From: Gemmatimonadota bacterium
Lineage (GTDB): Bacteria; Gemmatimonadota; Gemmatimonadetes; Gemmatimonadales; GWC2-71-9
Length of the DNA stretch: 56,319 bases
Assembly (NCBI GenBank): GCA_025357945.1
Contig: JANYLJ010000007.1
Span: 1 to 56,319 of the forward strand
Reading direction: 5' to 3'
The position numbers and the translations under genes are program-made. Under the pieces are notes generated by a model. It had not been told where the DNA came from, did not search any database, and was given only the letters and a program-made list of their open reading frames with translations. Numbering within the stretch: position 1 is the stretch's first letter; each line of letters opens with the position of its first letter. Below, piece by piece: positions 1-8,711 of the stretch.

Positions 1-3
1 CCG

Positions 4-531
4 ATGTCTCGATTCCACACCCTCGTCGCCGTCGCTCTGGCACCCTTCCTGGTTCTGGGCTGCGCCGATGCACCCACCACCCCGCTGTCCTCACCGCTCT
101 CGACCGGAGCGCCTGCCGCCGTGTCCAGCGGGTCGACGATCGCCGGCGACGGGAATGAGACGATCGTCATCACGCAAGCTGCCGTGAGAGGACCAGGCGA
201 TGTTTGGTCTGCTTCAGGCTTGTTCACCGACAGCGGCCGTTGGCGTCGTGCGGTGTCCTACCAGGGCACTGGCCCATACACCTTCGAGGCCGAACGTTTT
301 ACAACCGAGTACGGAGCACTCGGCTCATTTCGGATCGACCTTCAAATCCATCGCAACCTTGTCACGGACACCGGTCTTTACGGGACGTGGGTGATCGACG
401 CCGGAACGGACCCAGATGCACCGTCCGGAGCGTATGTCGGACTGCGCGGCCAAGGCACCTTTACATCGACACGGGACCCCTTGACAGGTGCAAGGACTTA
501 CACGCTGGTCGGTGACGTCCACTTCCAGTGA
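4..531 (+). CDS. Lipoprotein of unknown function (leader paralogue 1)
   Basis: A 175-residue protein with a lipoprotein signal peptide: a hydrophobic stretch at residues 7-19 ends in the lipobox LVLGC, so Cys20 should be lipidated and the mature protein membrane-anchored outside the cytoplasm. A Pro/Ser/Thr/Ala-rich linker (about 21-50) leads to a mature domain (about 52-175) rich in Gly and beta-formers, which I do not recognise. The first 45 or so codons are almost identical in DNA to those of the cupredoxin gene starting at 1308, while the mature domains are unrelated. The ATG lies 3 bases from the window edge, so its ribosome binding site is not visible. I am confident it is a lipoprotein; the function is unknown. 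Confidence 0.75.
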   Translation: MSRFHTLVAVALAPFLVLGCADAPTTPLSSPLSTGAPAAVSSGSTIAGDGNETIVITQAAVRGPGDVWSASGLFTDSGRWRRAVSYQGTGPYTFEAERFTTEYGALGSFRIDLQIHRNLVTDTGLYGTWVIDAGTDPDAPSGAYVGLRGQGTFTSTRDPLTGARTYTLVGDVHFQ

Positions 532-1307
532 CGGCCGATGGGGGTGGGGTAGAGGGGCGGGGCGTCTGGGTGCCTCGCCCCCGATTACTCACTTCGCATG
601 CTCGAAATCTAATCCTCGTGTTACCGCCCTGGCGGGACGGCTCTTCGTCTCAAAGTGAGCTTCGAAGTCTAAAGCCGACGAGATAGCAGCCGAACGCGAA
701 CCGCAACGGTGGGGAGTTCCCTCGGGTACACAAGTCCGAGGGCCCGACTGCCGGCACCGAGACGGCCGACCCGCTGGAGTTTCTCGCGCGGGTGCTGGTC
801 CACATTCCGGACAAGGGCCACGTGACCACGCGCTACTACGGCTGGTATGCCAATCGCCCGCGCGGCATGCGCCGCTCGACCCGGTAGACGCGGGAAGCTT
901 CAACGACTCCTTATTGGTAGCGCAGGAGGCGGACTGCGGGCACTGCAAGCACGTTCACCGGCGCCTAGTCAACTTGGCCCACGCCCACCATCACGTCGAC
1001 CTGGCGGCCAAACTCCTTGCCGAACGTCACGGCTCAAAGTGACCCAGTACCGATCCGATCGGGTAGGCTTACCGCCTGGACCCGCGAGTGTTACCCTGAT
1101 GGGACCGTCTGGTCGTCAGCAACCGGTTCTCGCCTGCATCCGTCGAGGCTGTGACGGTCGATGGGAAGGCTGCCTGCCCGTAACGATCGGAGCAGTTCGG
1201 CCGAGGCCGCCCCCGTGTCCACGAAACCGGGGGCGGTACGTCCCCTCAAACCGGGAAACGCCGGTTTGGCATTCCGTCTGCTGGCAACTTCTTTCACGGA
1301 GGTTCCG
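532..1307. other. Gene-poor stretch with transposase and other remnants
   Basis: This 776-base gap between two paralogous lipoprotein genes has no intact gene that I can support. It holds an IS91-type transposase tail (720-887). Overlapping that, a short open frame (about 842-1042) ends in a His/Cys-rich segment with the pattern C-x2-C-x3-H and a HAHHH cluster, and has no convincing start codon. The last 50 bases carry the leader of the downstream gene, with a GGAGG Shine-Dalgarno at about 1299. Long antisense and alternate frames here are Arg/Pro/Ser-rich and read as GC-rich shadow frames. Confidence 0.5.
720..887 (+). pseudogene. IS91-family transposase fragment
   Basis: An open segment of 55 codons ending in TAG. 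It has no start codon of its own and matches from memory the conserved tail of IS91/IS801-type (Y2, Transposase_32) transposases. The diagnostic stretches are DPLEFLARVLVHIPDKG followed by TTRYYGWYANRPRGMR. The rest of the transposase, including the catalytic tyrosines, is missing, and no IS ends are seen. It is therefore a decayed relic of a rolling-circle type element. Its position between two genes with duplicated leaders suggests the element may have helped the rearrangement, which is inference. Confidence 0.75.
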
Positions 1308-1874
1308 ATGGCTCGATTCCACACCCTCGTCGCCGTCGCTCTGGCACCCTTCCTGGTTCTGGGCTGCGCCGATGCACCCACCACCCCGCTGTCCCCACCG
1401 CTCTCGGCCAGAGCGCCTGCCGCCGCGTCCAGCCGGTCGACGATCGCCGTCCAGATTCACGATGCCTGCGATCCCGCCTCGTTCGACGCCGCGGTCGGCC
1501 CGGGTACCTGCGTCAGAAGCGGTGGCATGAAGTTCGATCGGTTCGTCGCCGAGCTCACCAAGCATCAGGAAGTGGGCGCCTGGCACTTCGCTCCGCCAAC
1601 CTTCAACGCGAGCGTCGGTCAGACGATCGTCGCGCGCAATAACGGCGGTGAAGTGCACACCTTTACCGAAGTCAAGGAATTTGGTGGCGGGTTCGTCCCG
1701 TTCCTCAACGATCTTTCCGGAAACCCGGATGAGGTGGCCGAGTGCAAAGCTCTCGAGCCCGATGATTTCGTGACCCCCGGCACAACCTACCAAGCGTCAA
1801 TCTCGCTGCCGGGAACCCACAAGTTTCAGTGTTGCATCCACCCCTGGATGCGCTCCGTCGTCAGTGTGAACTAG
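1308..1874 (+). CDS. Cupredoxin-domain lipoprotein (plastocyanin-like)
   Basis: A 188-residue lipoprotein. The leader (lipobox LVLGC, Cys20) is nearly identical to that of the gene at 4-531. The mature part is a single cupredoxin domain (about 75-188). The candidate type 1 copper ligands are His117 in the NNGGEVHTF segment and Cys175, His178 and Met181 in QCCIHPWM, the usual C-x2-H-x2-M loop of plastocyanin-like proteins. It is probably an exported one-electron carrier or copper-binding protein. I chose the ATG at 1308 because it follows a GGAGG Shine-Dalgarno and starts the signal peptide; an upstream in-frame extension would bury that peptide. A strong hairpin follows the stop codon. An extra Cys next to Cys175 is unusual. 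Confidence 0.85.
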   Translation: MARFHTLVAVALAPFLVLGCADAPTTPLSPPLSARAPAAASSRSTIAVQIHDACDPASFDAAVGPGTCVRSGGMKFDRFVAELTKHQEVGAWHFAPPTFNASVGQTIVARNNGGEVHTFTEVKEFGGGFVPFLNDLSGNPDEVAECKALEPDDFVTPGTTYQASISLPGTHKFQCCIHPWMRSVVSVN

Positions 1875-1886
1875 AGCGGCATGAGA

Positions 1887-1932
1887 GGCGGTCGGGGTCG
1901 TGCCTGCTACCGCGGGCACGACCCCGACCGCC
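1887..1932. terminator. Strong hairpin between convergent genes
   Basis: A perfect 18-bp inverted repeat (arms 1887-1904 and 1915-1932) with a 10-base loop. It lies between the stop of the cupredoxin gene (plus) and the stop of the oppF-like gene (minus). There is no clear T-run, so it may act as a bidirectional stem-only terminator or protect mRNA 3' ends. Confidence 0.7.
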
Positions 1933-1978
1933 GCCGCTGGCGTTCCGCGCCGCGCCATCGCTCAAGGACGACAGGATA

Positions 1979-2953
1979 CTATGCACTTTCTGCGTAGTGA
2001 CACGCCACCTCCCGCGCCTCCACCAGCCGCAAGCGCGGCCGCTCGGCGGTGCACCGGGCGTCCTTCATGGGATGGAAGCAGCGGGTCACGAAGGGACATC
2101 CGGGGGGTGGATTGGCCGGCGACGGCGGGTCGCCCGCGAGAATGATTCGCGACGTCGACTTCGTCGGGTCAGGTTCCGGCACCGCCGACACGAGCGCCTG
2201 GGTGTACGGATGTTTCGGCGCGTCGATCACGGTGCGGGCCGGTCCGATCTCGACGATCGTGCCGAGATACATGACGGCGATGCGGTGGGCAATCTGGCGG
2301 ACGAGCGCCACGTCATGCGCGATGAACAGATACGAGAGTTCTCGCGCATCGCGGAGGTCGAGTAACAGGTTCAGCACCTGCGCCTGTACCGAAACGTCGA
2401 GCGCCGATACCGGTTCATCACACACGATAAAGCTTGGCTCGACGGCGAGCGCCCGCGCGATGCCGATGCGCTGACGCTGGCCGCCGGAGAACTCGTGCGG
2501 ATACTTGCGCGCGTACGATGCGTCGAGGCCGACTTCCTCGAGAAGTTCACCGACCAGGCGTGGGATGTCGCGCTTCGGCGCCAGTCGATGAATCTCGATC
2601 CCCTCCGCGACCGACGCGCCCACCGTGCGGCGCGGGTTCAACGACGCGAACGGGTCCTGAAAAACGATCTGCATCCGGCGCCGGAGCGCCCGGAGCTCCG
2701 CCGGCTGGAGCGAGGCGAGGTCGGTTCCTTCGAAGCGCACGGTCCCCGCGGTTGGCAGCTCGAGGCGCAGCACCGCGCGTCCAACCGTGGTTTTTCCGCT
2801 GCCAGATTCGCCGACGAGGCCAAGGGTCTCGCCCCGACCAATGCTGAACGTCACGCCGTCGACCGCTTTCACGATCGCGTCCGTGCGGGCGAACATGCCA
2901 CCGCCGCGGTAATGCTTTACCAACCCGTCGACCTGAAGGAGTGGCACGTTCAC
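1979..2953 (-). CDS. Peptide ABC transporter ATP-binding protein, OppF/DppF type
   Basis: A 324-residue ATPase of the oligopeptide/dipeptide/nickel importer family. Visible motifs are Walker [10 protein letters not shown] (48-56), Q-loop Gln99, signature FSGGQRQ (about 155-161), Walker B FIVCDE (about 175-180), and the C-terminal oligo/dipeptide extension with its CPFVTRC cysteines. It pairs with the neighbouring OppD-type ATPase to drive uptake through the OppB/OppC-type permeases. The start is a GTG overlapping the TGA of the upstream gene (GTGA), which implies translational coupling; longer N-terminal extensions would overlap oppD. It is the last gene of a minus-strand run that begins at tdk. 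Substrate specificity (peptide, nickel or other) cannot be read from the sequence. Confidence 0.92.
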   Translation of the reverse strand: MNVPLLQVDGLVKHYRGGGMFARTDAIVKAVDGVTFSIGRGETLGLVGESGSGKTTVGRAVLRLELPTAGTVRFEGTDLASLQPAELRALRRRMQIVFQDPFASLNPRRTVGASVAEGIEIHRLAPKRDIPRLVGELLEEVGLDASYARKYPHEFSGGQRQRIGIARALAVEPSFIVCDEPVSALDVSVQAQVLNLLLDLRDARELSYLFIAHDVALVRQIAHRIAVMYLGTIVEIGPARTVIDAPKHPYTQALVSAVPEPDPTKSTSRIILAGDPPSPANPPPGCPFVTRCFHPMKDARCTAERPRLRLVEAREVACHYAESA

Positions 2954-3930
2954 CTGGCCGCGCCCGGCGTCACCCAGCACGCGGCAAGCTGACCCGGTCC
3001 CTTCGCCTCCAACGGCGGGCGTTCGGTGCGGCAACGCGGAATCACGACCGGGCAGCGCGGATGGAAGCGGCAGCCGGCTGGCCACTCGTCGGGGCGTGGC
3101 ACACTGCCACCGATCGGAGTCAGCCGCGTCGTGGTGGCATTCAGCCGGGGGATCGACGCGAAGAGGCCGCGGGTATACGGGTGTGCCGGGTGCGCGAACA
3201 ACTGCGCGGTGGCTGCGGATTCGACGATCCGTCCGGCGTACATCACCAGCACGCGATCCGCGCGTCCGGCCACGATGCCGAGGTCGTGGGTGATCAGGAG
3301 CACCGCCAAGCCACGGGCGGTCCGGAGATGGTCGAGCAGTTCGAGGATCTGCGCCTGGATCGTGACGTCGAGGGCGGTGGTCGGTTCGTCGGCGACGAGC
3401 AGGTCGGGCTCAGCCGCGAGCGCCATCGCGATGAGCACACGCTGCCGCATGCCACCGCTGAGCTGGTGCGGATACGCGTCGATGCGTAATTCCGGGTCCG
3501 CGATGCCGACTTCCACCAGCAGGGCGAGCACCCGGTCACGGGCATCACGTCGCGACACCTTCCGGTGGGCATGAATCGCTTCGGCGATCTGCGCGCCAAC
3601 GCGCATTACCGGGTTGAGCGACGTCATCGGGTCCTGGAAGACCATCGCGATGCGGCGGCCGCGATAGGCGCGCAGTTCCGGCTCGCTGAGCGCGGTGAGA
3701 TCGGTCCCCCGGAACCGGATCGCGCTGCCCGCGCCGATTTCGGCGCCGCGCGGGAGCAGGCGCGGCAACGCCAGCCCGGTGAGCGTCTTGCCGCAGCCGG
3801 ATTCGCCGACCAGGGCGACCAGTTCGCCGGACGATACCGTAAAGCTCACGTCGTCCACCGGCACCAGTGCCGGCCCGCCGTGTTGCGGGAAGAAAATGTT
3901 GAGGTTGGCCACCTCGAGGAGCGGCGTCAT
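2950..3930 (-). CDS. Peptide ABC transporter ATP-binding protein, OppD/DppD type
   Basis: A 326-residue partner ATPase of the OppF-type protein. Walker A GESGCGKT lies at 42-49, the Q-loop in MVFQDPM near residue 99, the signature LSGGMRQR at 157-164 and Walker B LLVADE at 177-182. The C-terminal HPYT and CRFHPRC segments belong to the oligopeptide/dipeptide transporter C-terminal domain. The ATG overlaps the stop of the permease gene upstream by 4 bp, and its own TGA overlaps the next start. The tight spacing means both ATPases are probably made in equal amounts. A longer in-frame N-terminal extension is only the permease region read in another frame. Confidence 0.92.
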   Translation of the reverse strand: MTPLLEVANLNIFFPQHGGPALVPVDDVSFTVSSGELVALVGESGCGKTLTGLALPRLLPRGAEIGAGSAIRFRGTDLTALSEPELRAYRGRRIAMVFQDPMTSLNPVMRVGAQIAEAIHAHRKVSRRDARDRVLALLVEVGIADPELRIDAYPHQLSGGMRQRVLIAMALAAEPDLLVADEPTTALDVTIQAQILELLDHLRTARGLAVLLITHDLGIVAGRADRVLVMYAGRIVESAATAQLFAHPAHPYTRGLFASIPRLNATTTRLTPIGGSVPRPDEWPAGCRFHPRCPVVIPRCRTERPPLEAKGPGQLAACWVTPGAAR

Positions 3931-4733
3931 CTGGTATCGGGTTGCAGGGAACGGCGGAGCGACTCGCCGAGCAATGTGGCAGCGGAGGTGGCGAGGACCA
4001 AGGCCACGCATGGTGCCAGCAACAGCCACGGCGCGTTGGCGAGGTGGTCGCGCGCCTCGAGGATCATGCTGCCCCAGGACGGGTCCGGTGGCCGCACCCC
4101 GACGCCGATGAACGAAAGGCCGGCTTCGAGCAGAATGGCGTCCGCGACGCCGAGCGTTGTCGCGACGAGCAATGCCGGGAGCGTGCCGGGAAAGATGTCG
4201 CGCAACAGGACGCGCGCGGGCGGTGCGCCGAGGGCATGCGCCGCGTCGACGTACGGCGCCTGGGCGAGCCGCAGCGTTTCGCCACGGACCAGTCGGGCGA
4301 CCGCAGGCCACCCAGTCAGTCCAAGCAGCACGCCGAGCAGCGGCGGCGGGATGCGGCCCACCGCCGCCAGCACCACCAGCAGCACAATGATCCGCGGCAA
4401 GGCCAACCCGAGATTGATAACGCGCTGGAGTGCGCGACCGACGAGCCCGGTCGACGATCCGGCGGCGAGTCCGACCGCTGACCCGACCATGGCCGCGACG
4501 GCGACCGCGATCGCCGCGATCGCCAGCGAGATCCGGGCACCGTACGCGAGTCGCGCGAAGATGTCGCGCGAAAGCTGGTCGGTACCGAGCCAGTGTGCGG
4601 CGGACGGCAGCAGGAATGCCCCGTTGAGCGGATCCGGTTGGGCGACTGGGCTCGCGGCAATCATCGGCCCGACGATGGCGAACGACGCCAATGCCAGCAA
4701 GAGCGCGAGACCGATCCGACCCGGCGCGGTCAT
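3927..4733 (-). CDS. Peptide ABC transporter permease, OppC/DppC type
   Basis: A 268-residue inner-membrane permease (BPD_transp_1 type) with about six hydrophobic segments. The first spans residues 8-27, followed by the DPLNGAFLLPSAAHWLGTDQ region typical of DppC/OppC proteins, where newly entered permeases read LGTDxxGRD. The cytoplasmic coupling loop is recognisable around ALGAPPARVLLRDIFPGTLP, and the segment EAGLSFIGVGVRPPDPSWG is diagnostic of the family. The start ATG overlaps the stop of the OppB-type gene, and the stop overlaps the next ATG. It forms a heterodimeric channel with the neighbouring OppB-type protein. Confidence 0.9.
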   Translation of the reverse strand: MTAPGRIGLALLLALASFAIVGPMIAASPVAQPDPLNGAFLLPSAAHWLGTDQLSRDIFARLAYGARISLAIAAIAVAVAAMVGSAVGLAAGSSTGLVGRALQRVINLGLALPRIIVLLVVLAAVGRIPPPLLGVLLGLTGWPAVARLVRGETLRLAQAPYVDAAHALGAPPARVLLRDIFPGTLPALLVATTLGVADAILLEAGLSFIGVGVRPPDPSWGSMILEARDHLANAPWLLLAPCVALVLATSAATLLGESLRRSLQPDTR

Positions 4734-5701
4734 GACGGGCGTTGCGTCGGATCCACGACGTGATAGAGGACATCGGCCAGCAGCGACCCGAGTTGCACGA
4801 AGGCGATCAGGACCAGCCCGGCGCCGATCACCAGCGGGAAGTCCCGGCTGAAGGTGGCGTGCGCGAGCAGCGATCCCATCCCCGGCCAGTTGAACACATA
4901 CTCGACGAACACGGCGCCGGCGACCAGCATCGGTAACCAGAGCCCGAACAGCGTGACGATCGGCGTGAGCGCCGGGCGCCAGCAATGCCGCCAGGCGATC
5001 GCGGCGGGGCGCACCCCGCGAGCCCGGGCCGCCAACACCCAGGGTTGCGCGGCGGTCTCGAGTGCGGCGGTGCGCTGCTGTCGGAGCGGGACGGCAATCG
5101 TGGCGATGACCATCGCGGCCAGCGGCAGCGCCAGGTGCTTGAGACGGTCCACCAACACGGCGCTTGCTGGTGCGTCGCTCGCCAGCAGTGTGTCGGTGAG
5201 GCCACCGCTGTCGACCCACCCGAGTTTTACGGCGAAGATCCACATCAGCAGCGTGCCGACCACGAACGATGGCACGGCGTAGCCAATCAACGTGAAGAGT
5301 CCCAGCAGGCGGGCGCGCCGGGTGTCGGGGTGCAGCGCGGCCCAGACGCCGAGGGCGAGACCGATGGTGAAGTCGATGAGCAGGGTCAGCGACCCGAGCA
5401 GCAGCGTCGGCCCCAACCGTTCGGCGAGCACCGTCGTGACCGGCCGTTGCTCGCTCAGCGAAATGCCGAGGTCACCATGGAGTACGCCGCCAAAGAACGA
5501 CGCCAGCGTTTGCAGCAGTGTGCGGTCGGTGCCCCAGCGCGCCTCGAGGATGGCGCGCGTCGCGGGGTCCGCACCGCGGTCGCCGAGGATCGCCGTGAGT
5601 GGGTCGCCCGGGAGGAGGCGCACCAGCACGATCAGCGCGATCACCGCCGCAATCGCGGTGATGATCGCGTCGGCGATGCGGTACCGGAGCCAGCGATTCA
5701 C
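4730..5701 (-). CDS. Peptide ABC transporter permease, OppB/DppB type
   Basis: A 323-residue permease. It starts with a hydrophobic segment followed by RLLPGDPLTAILGDRGADP, the usual DppB/OppB N-terminal pattern, and has about six transmembrane stretches. The start is GTG, one base after the TGA of the substrate-binding protein gene, so the pair is probably coupled. The partner is the OppC-type permease downstream. Family membership is clear; the transported substrate is not. Confidence 0.9.
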   Translation of the reverse strand: MNRWLRYRIADAIITAIAAVIALIVLVRLLPGDPLTAILGDRGADPATRAILEARWGTDRTLLQTLASFFGGVLHGDLGISLSEQRPVTTVLAERLGPTLLLGSLTLLIDFTIGLALGVWAALHPDTRRARLLGLFTLIGYAVPSFVVGTLLMWIFAVKLGWVDSGGLTDTLLASDAPASAVLVDRLKHLALPLAAMVIATIAVPLRQQRTAALETAAQPWVLAARARGVRPAAIAWRHCWRPALTPIVTLFGLWLPMLVAGAVFVEYVFNWPGMGSLLAHATFSRDFPLVIGAGLVLIAFVQLGSLLADVLYHVVDPTQRPS

Positions 5702-5702
5702 G

Positions 5703-7337
5703 TCATTGATCGCGTGGCAGCGCGGCGCTTGGCCGGACGCGCCATTGCCAGAGGGAGAGCCAGGTGTGCGATGGCCAGAGGATCGCGTTGTCGAAGCGGG
5801 GATGGATCGCGATCGGGTTGCCGGGGGCGGCGACGAAGATCGCCGGTCGCTGTGCCGCCATCTCCGCCAGCGCCGCGCGCCAGGCCTTGGGTTGGTCCTT
5901 CGCGGTGGTCGCCGTCGTCACCAGGCGGTCGAAGGTGACGTCGCACCAGTGGGCCCGATTGGTCGAACCCGGCTGCTGCGCAGACGCACACGACCAGCTC
6001 TGTACCAGTGAGCTCGGCGTCGGATCCTGTCCGACTCGACTGACCCAGAGATCGAACTGGCCGAGGCCGACCCGCTTGCCCACGACCGACGGTTCGAGCC
6101 GATCGAGCTGGGCGTCCACGCCCACGGCGCGCCACATTTGTTGCGCCTGTAGTGCGATGGTGTTGTTGGGCGCACTGGAGCTGGCGTAGAGCACGCTGAA
6201 CCGGAGGGGAGCACCGTTCTTGGCGAGGATGCTGTCGCCGTTCGCGGCGCGCCACCCGGCCTGCGCCAGCAGCGTCCGCGCCCGGGCGACGTTGGCCGGC
6301 TGCGCGGTCACCGTGCCGGCGGTGATCCAGCTCCAGAGCTGCGATTGCGCCGCATCGGGGACCTGGGCGCTCGGACCGAAGGTGGTTCGTGCGATGGTCG
6401 GGCGATCGAGCGCCAGCGTCAGTGCCTCTCGCACGCCGGGGTCGCCGAAGATCGGATGCGGCTTGCTGCTGTCGGCCGTCGAATGGGTGTTGAACAGCAT
6501 GTAGACCAGGACGTTCGAGCCCGGGTCGCTCACTCGCCCACCCGCGCGCTGCCGTACCTGCGGCAGTGACTGCACGGGAATCTTGTCGAGGACGTCCGTT
6601 TCGCCGGTGATGAAGGCGGCCACCCGGGCACTGGGATCTTCGATCGTGCGGAACAGCAGGCGCGAGATCGTCGGCCGGCCGAGGAAGAACGTGGTGTCGG
6701 CGCGAAGCTCGACCGACTGTCCGGCTACCCGGCGCTCGAAACGGAACGGCCCGTCACCGACCGGGTGCCTGGCGAACTCCGACGTGGTGATCGTTTCCGG
6801 CGCGAGTCGCTCAAGCAGGTGCGCTGGCAGCGGCTGCAACAGGAAACCGAACGTGTACACCTGTTCCAGCGACGGCCGCTTGAAGCGAACCCGGACGCTC
6901 ATGTCGCCAACGGCCTCCACGCTCGCTATCGGCTCAAACCGCGTGTCCGTGGCGACCTTGGGATTGGTGGCAAGCGCCCAGGTGAACAGCACGTCGTGCG
7001 CGTTCACCCGGGTGCCATCGTGCCACCGGGCGCGCGGGTCGATGTCGAATACGAGCGTCAGCGGATCGATCCGGTGCCAGCTCTTCGCGAGCGCCGGGCT
7101 CATGGCGTTGTCCGTGGCGCCCTTGGCGTTGGCTGCGAATACCGCGAGGTGAAGGAAGAGTTGATCGGCGAGGTCCTCGTTCGCCTCGGCGTTCGACGTG
7201 AAGAGTGGAATCGGCATCGTCGGCTCCCGGCCGACGGCATACACGACGGTCGCGTGGAGCGGCGGCCGCTGCGCTGCGGCGGGGCGGGCGAGTCCGGCAA
7301 CGGCAGCAAGGCTCGTGAAGCACGCGCGACGTGTCAT
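5703..7337 (-). CDS. Extracellular substrate-binding protein of a peptide ABC importer (SBP family 5)
   Basis: A 544-residue periplasmic binding protein with a signal peptide (MTRRACFTSLAAVAGLARPAAAQ). The TRR plus hydrophobic core could be read as a weak Tat-type leader, and there is no lipobox Cys at the cleavage point. The mature part has SBP_bac_5 hallmarks, for example YTFGFLLQPLPAHLLERL and VREALTLALDRPTIARTTF. It should deliver peptides or related ligands to the permease pair encoded next to it. I chose the ATG at 7337 because it begins the signal peptide; the upstream in-frame codons run into the gap after lplA. Its position first in the opp-like block is typical. Confidence 0.88.
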   Translation of the reverse strand: MTRRACFTSLAAVAGLARPAAAQRPPLHATVVYAVGREPTMPIPLFTSNAEANEDLADQLFLHLAVFAANAKGATDNAMSPALAKSWHRIDPLTLVFDIDPRARWHDGTRVNAHDVLFTWALATNPKVATDTRFEPIASVEAVGDMSVRVRFKRPSLEQVYTFGFLLQPLPAHLLERLAPETITTSEFARHPVGDGPFRFERRVAGQSVELRADTTFFLGRPTISRLLFRTIEDPSARVAAFITGETDVLDKIPVQSLPQVRQRAGGRVSDPGSNVLVYMLFNTHSTADSSKPHPIFGDPGVREALTLALDRPTIARTTFGPSAQVPDAAQSQLWSWITAGTVTAQPANVARARTLLAQAGWRAANGDSILAKNGAPLRFSVLYASSSAPNNTIALQAQQMWRAVGVDAQLDRLEPSVVGKRVGLGQFDLWVSRVGQDPTPSSLVQSWSCASAQQPGSTNRAHWCDVTFDRLVTTATTAKDQPKAWRAALAEMAAQRPAIFVAAPGNPIAIHPRFDNAILWPSHTWLSLWQWRVRPSAALPRDQ

Positions 7338-7365
7338 CGGCACCTCGGTAGCGGACGGCGAACGA

Positions 7366-8121
7366 TCAACGGCGCCAAGTCCAGTCGGGATCCTGGTAGC
7401 GGCCCTGGTGGGCCGCACTTTCCCGGACGGCCCACTCGGCCAGCTCGCCGGGTGCGACCACCCCGCCTTCGGCCTGCCAAGTCGTCACGACGGCGTTGGT
7501 CACCAGGTCGGCCGCGGGAAGATCGGCTGCGGAAACATCGGGATCGGACAGCGCGGATGCCAGCCGGAATCGTGCCAGCGCGGGCGAGCGGTCGGCCCGG
7601 GCGATCGCACCGTGCTGCAGCAGGGTGCCGCCGATGAGCGCCTGGGCGCTGCCGATGGTCTTCCGGTCTCGCACCAGGACCTCGCCGCCAACCGCGATGT
7701 CGAAGCAGGCCCCAGGTGCCAGGGTGGGTCGCCGGCTCCCGGGAGCAAGGCGAGCCTTCAGGCCGAGCCGGCGGATCGCCCGGGCGAGCTGTTCATGAAT
7801 GACGCGATATGCGACAGGGAGGCTGCCGAATTCACTCAGTGGCGCGGTCACGGCATAGGTGAGATCGGCGGCGTCGTGCCAGACGCCGCGGCCGCCGGTG
7901 GGCCGGCGGACGCAAGGGACTTGGAGGCGTTCGAGCCGTTCGCGGTCCCAGGTGCGCCGGGCCGATTCGTTGGCCCCGAAGGACACGGTATCGCGTTCCC
8001 AGCGATACAGGCGGAACACGCAGGTACCGTCGCGTGCGGCGCGTTCGGCGAGCGCCCGATCGATCGCCATCTGCTGCCAACCGGGACGCGGCACCGCGTC
8101 GTCCCACACGAGCGGCGTCAA
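7366..8121 (-). CDS. lplA: Lipoate-protein ligase A family (BPL/LplA/LipB fold)
   Basis: A 251-residue cytosolic enzyme of the biotin/lipoate ligase fold, probably attaching lipoate or octanoate to E2 or GcvH domains. Key stretches are RRPTGGRGVWHD (the ligase RRxxGGGxVxHD-like loop), LTYAV, the GACFDIAVGGEVLV segment, and KTIGSAQ containing the expected lysine. The best start is a TTG overlapping the TGA of coaE (TTGA), which leaves a normal N-terminus ending in PLVWDDAVPRPGWQQMAID. An octanoyltransferase (LipM-like) role is a fair alternative, since these subfamilies are hard to split by eye. It sits between coaE and the importer. Confidence 0.8.
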   Translation of the reverse strand: MTPLVWDDAVPRPGWQQMAIDRALAERAARDGTCVFRLYRWERDTVSFGANESARRTWDRERLERLQVPCVRRPTGGRGVWHDAADLTYAVTAPLSEFGSLPVAYRVIHEQLARAIRRLGLKARLAPGSRRPTLAPGACFDIAVGGEVLVRDRKTIGSAQALIGGTLLQHGAIARADRSPALARFRLASALSDPDVSAADLPAADLVTNAVVTTWQAEGGVVAPGELAEWAVRESAAHQGRYQDPDWTWRR

Positions 8122-8711
8122 CGCTGCAGCTCTTGCCACACCGCGCGCGCACGTTGCGCGAGCGTGTCGCGATTGCCGTCGTTGTCGATGATCCACGTCG
8201 CGCGCGTGCGCTTTTCGGGCGCCGGCAACTGCGCCGCGATCAGCTGGTCAGCGTCGCGTGCGTCGAATTCGCGATCGTGGATCAGGCGACGTCGTCGTTC
8301 CGCCACGGGCGCATCGACGACGATCACGCTGTCGTAGGCGGTGGCGTCCCCGGCTTCGAACAGCAGCGGGATCTCCGCCACGACGAGCGACTCGCCGCGC
8401 GCGCGCGCCGCATCGACGTGCGCGCGGCGACGCACGTCGAGCGCGGGGTGGACGATCGCTTCGAGTCGACGCTTGGCGTCGTGATCGTCGAGGATGCGTC
8501 GCCGCATCGCGCGACGGTCGAGGCCTCCGTGCGCGTCGAGCACACCGCGCCCGAACGCGGCGACGATTGCCTCGAACACCGGTTCGCCCGGTTGCTGCAG
8601 CTCGCGAACCAGCGCGTCGGCGTCGATCACGGTGGTGCCCCACTCGCGAAAAAGCGCGCCAACACTGGATTTGCCAGCGGCAACACTGCCGGTGAGCGCC
8701 ACGACGCGCAT
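8118..8711 (-). CDS. coaE: Dephospho-CoA kinase
   Basis: A 197-residue P-loop kinase catalysing the last step of coenzyme A synthesis (phosphorylation of the 3'-hydroxyl of dephospho-CoA). The N-terminus has the kinase P-loop GSVAAGKSSV (about 8-17), followed by the IDADALVRELQQPGEP segment. The LEAIVHPALDVRRR and VVAEIPLLFEAG segments are CoaE signatures. The ATG overlaps the TGA of tdk (ATGA), so the two are translationally linked. Length matches the family (about 200 residues). The longer in-frame N-terminus is only the tdk tail in another frame. Confidence 0.93.
   Translation of the reverse strand: MRVVALTGSVAAGKSSVGALFREWGTTVIDADALVRELQQPGEPVFEAIVAAFGRGVLDAHGGLDRRAMRRRILDDHDAKRRLEAIVHPALDVRRRAHVDAARARGESLVVAEIPLLFEAGDATAYDSVIVVDAPVAERRRRLIHDREFDARDADQLIAAQLPAPEKRTRATWIIDNDGNRDTLAQRARAVWQELQR

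Noticed and set aside
847-1530. Long plus-strand frame over the intergenic region and the start of the cupredoxin gene
   Set aside because: It is Arg/Pro/Ser-rich, covers the leader of the real gene in another frame, and lacks recognisable domains.
3565-4851. Long plus-strand frame antisense to the oppD and oppC genes
   Set aside because: Composition is that of a GC-rich antisense frame, and the opposite strand encodes well-supported transporter genes.
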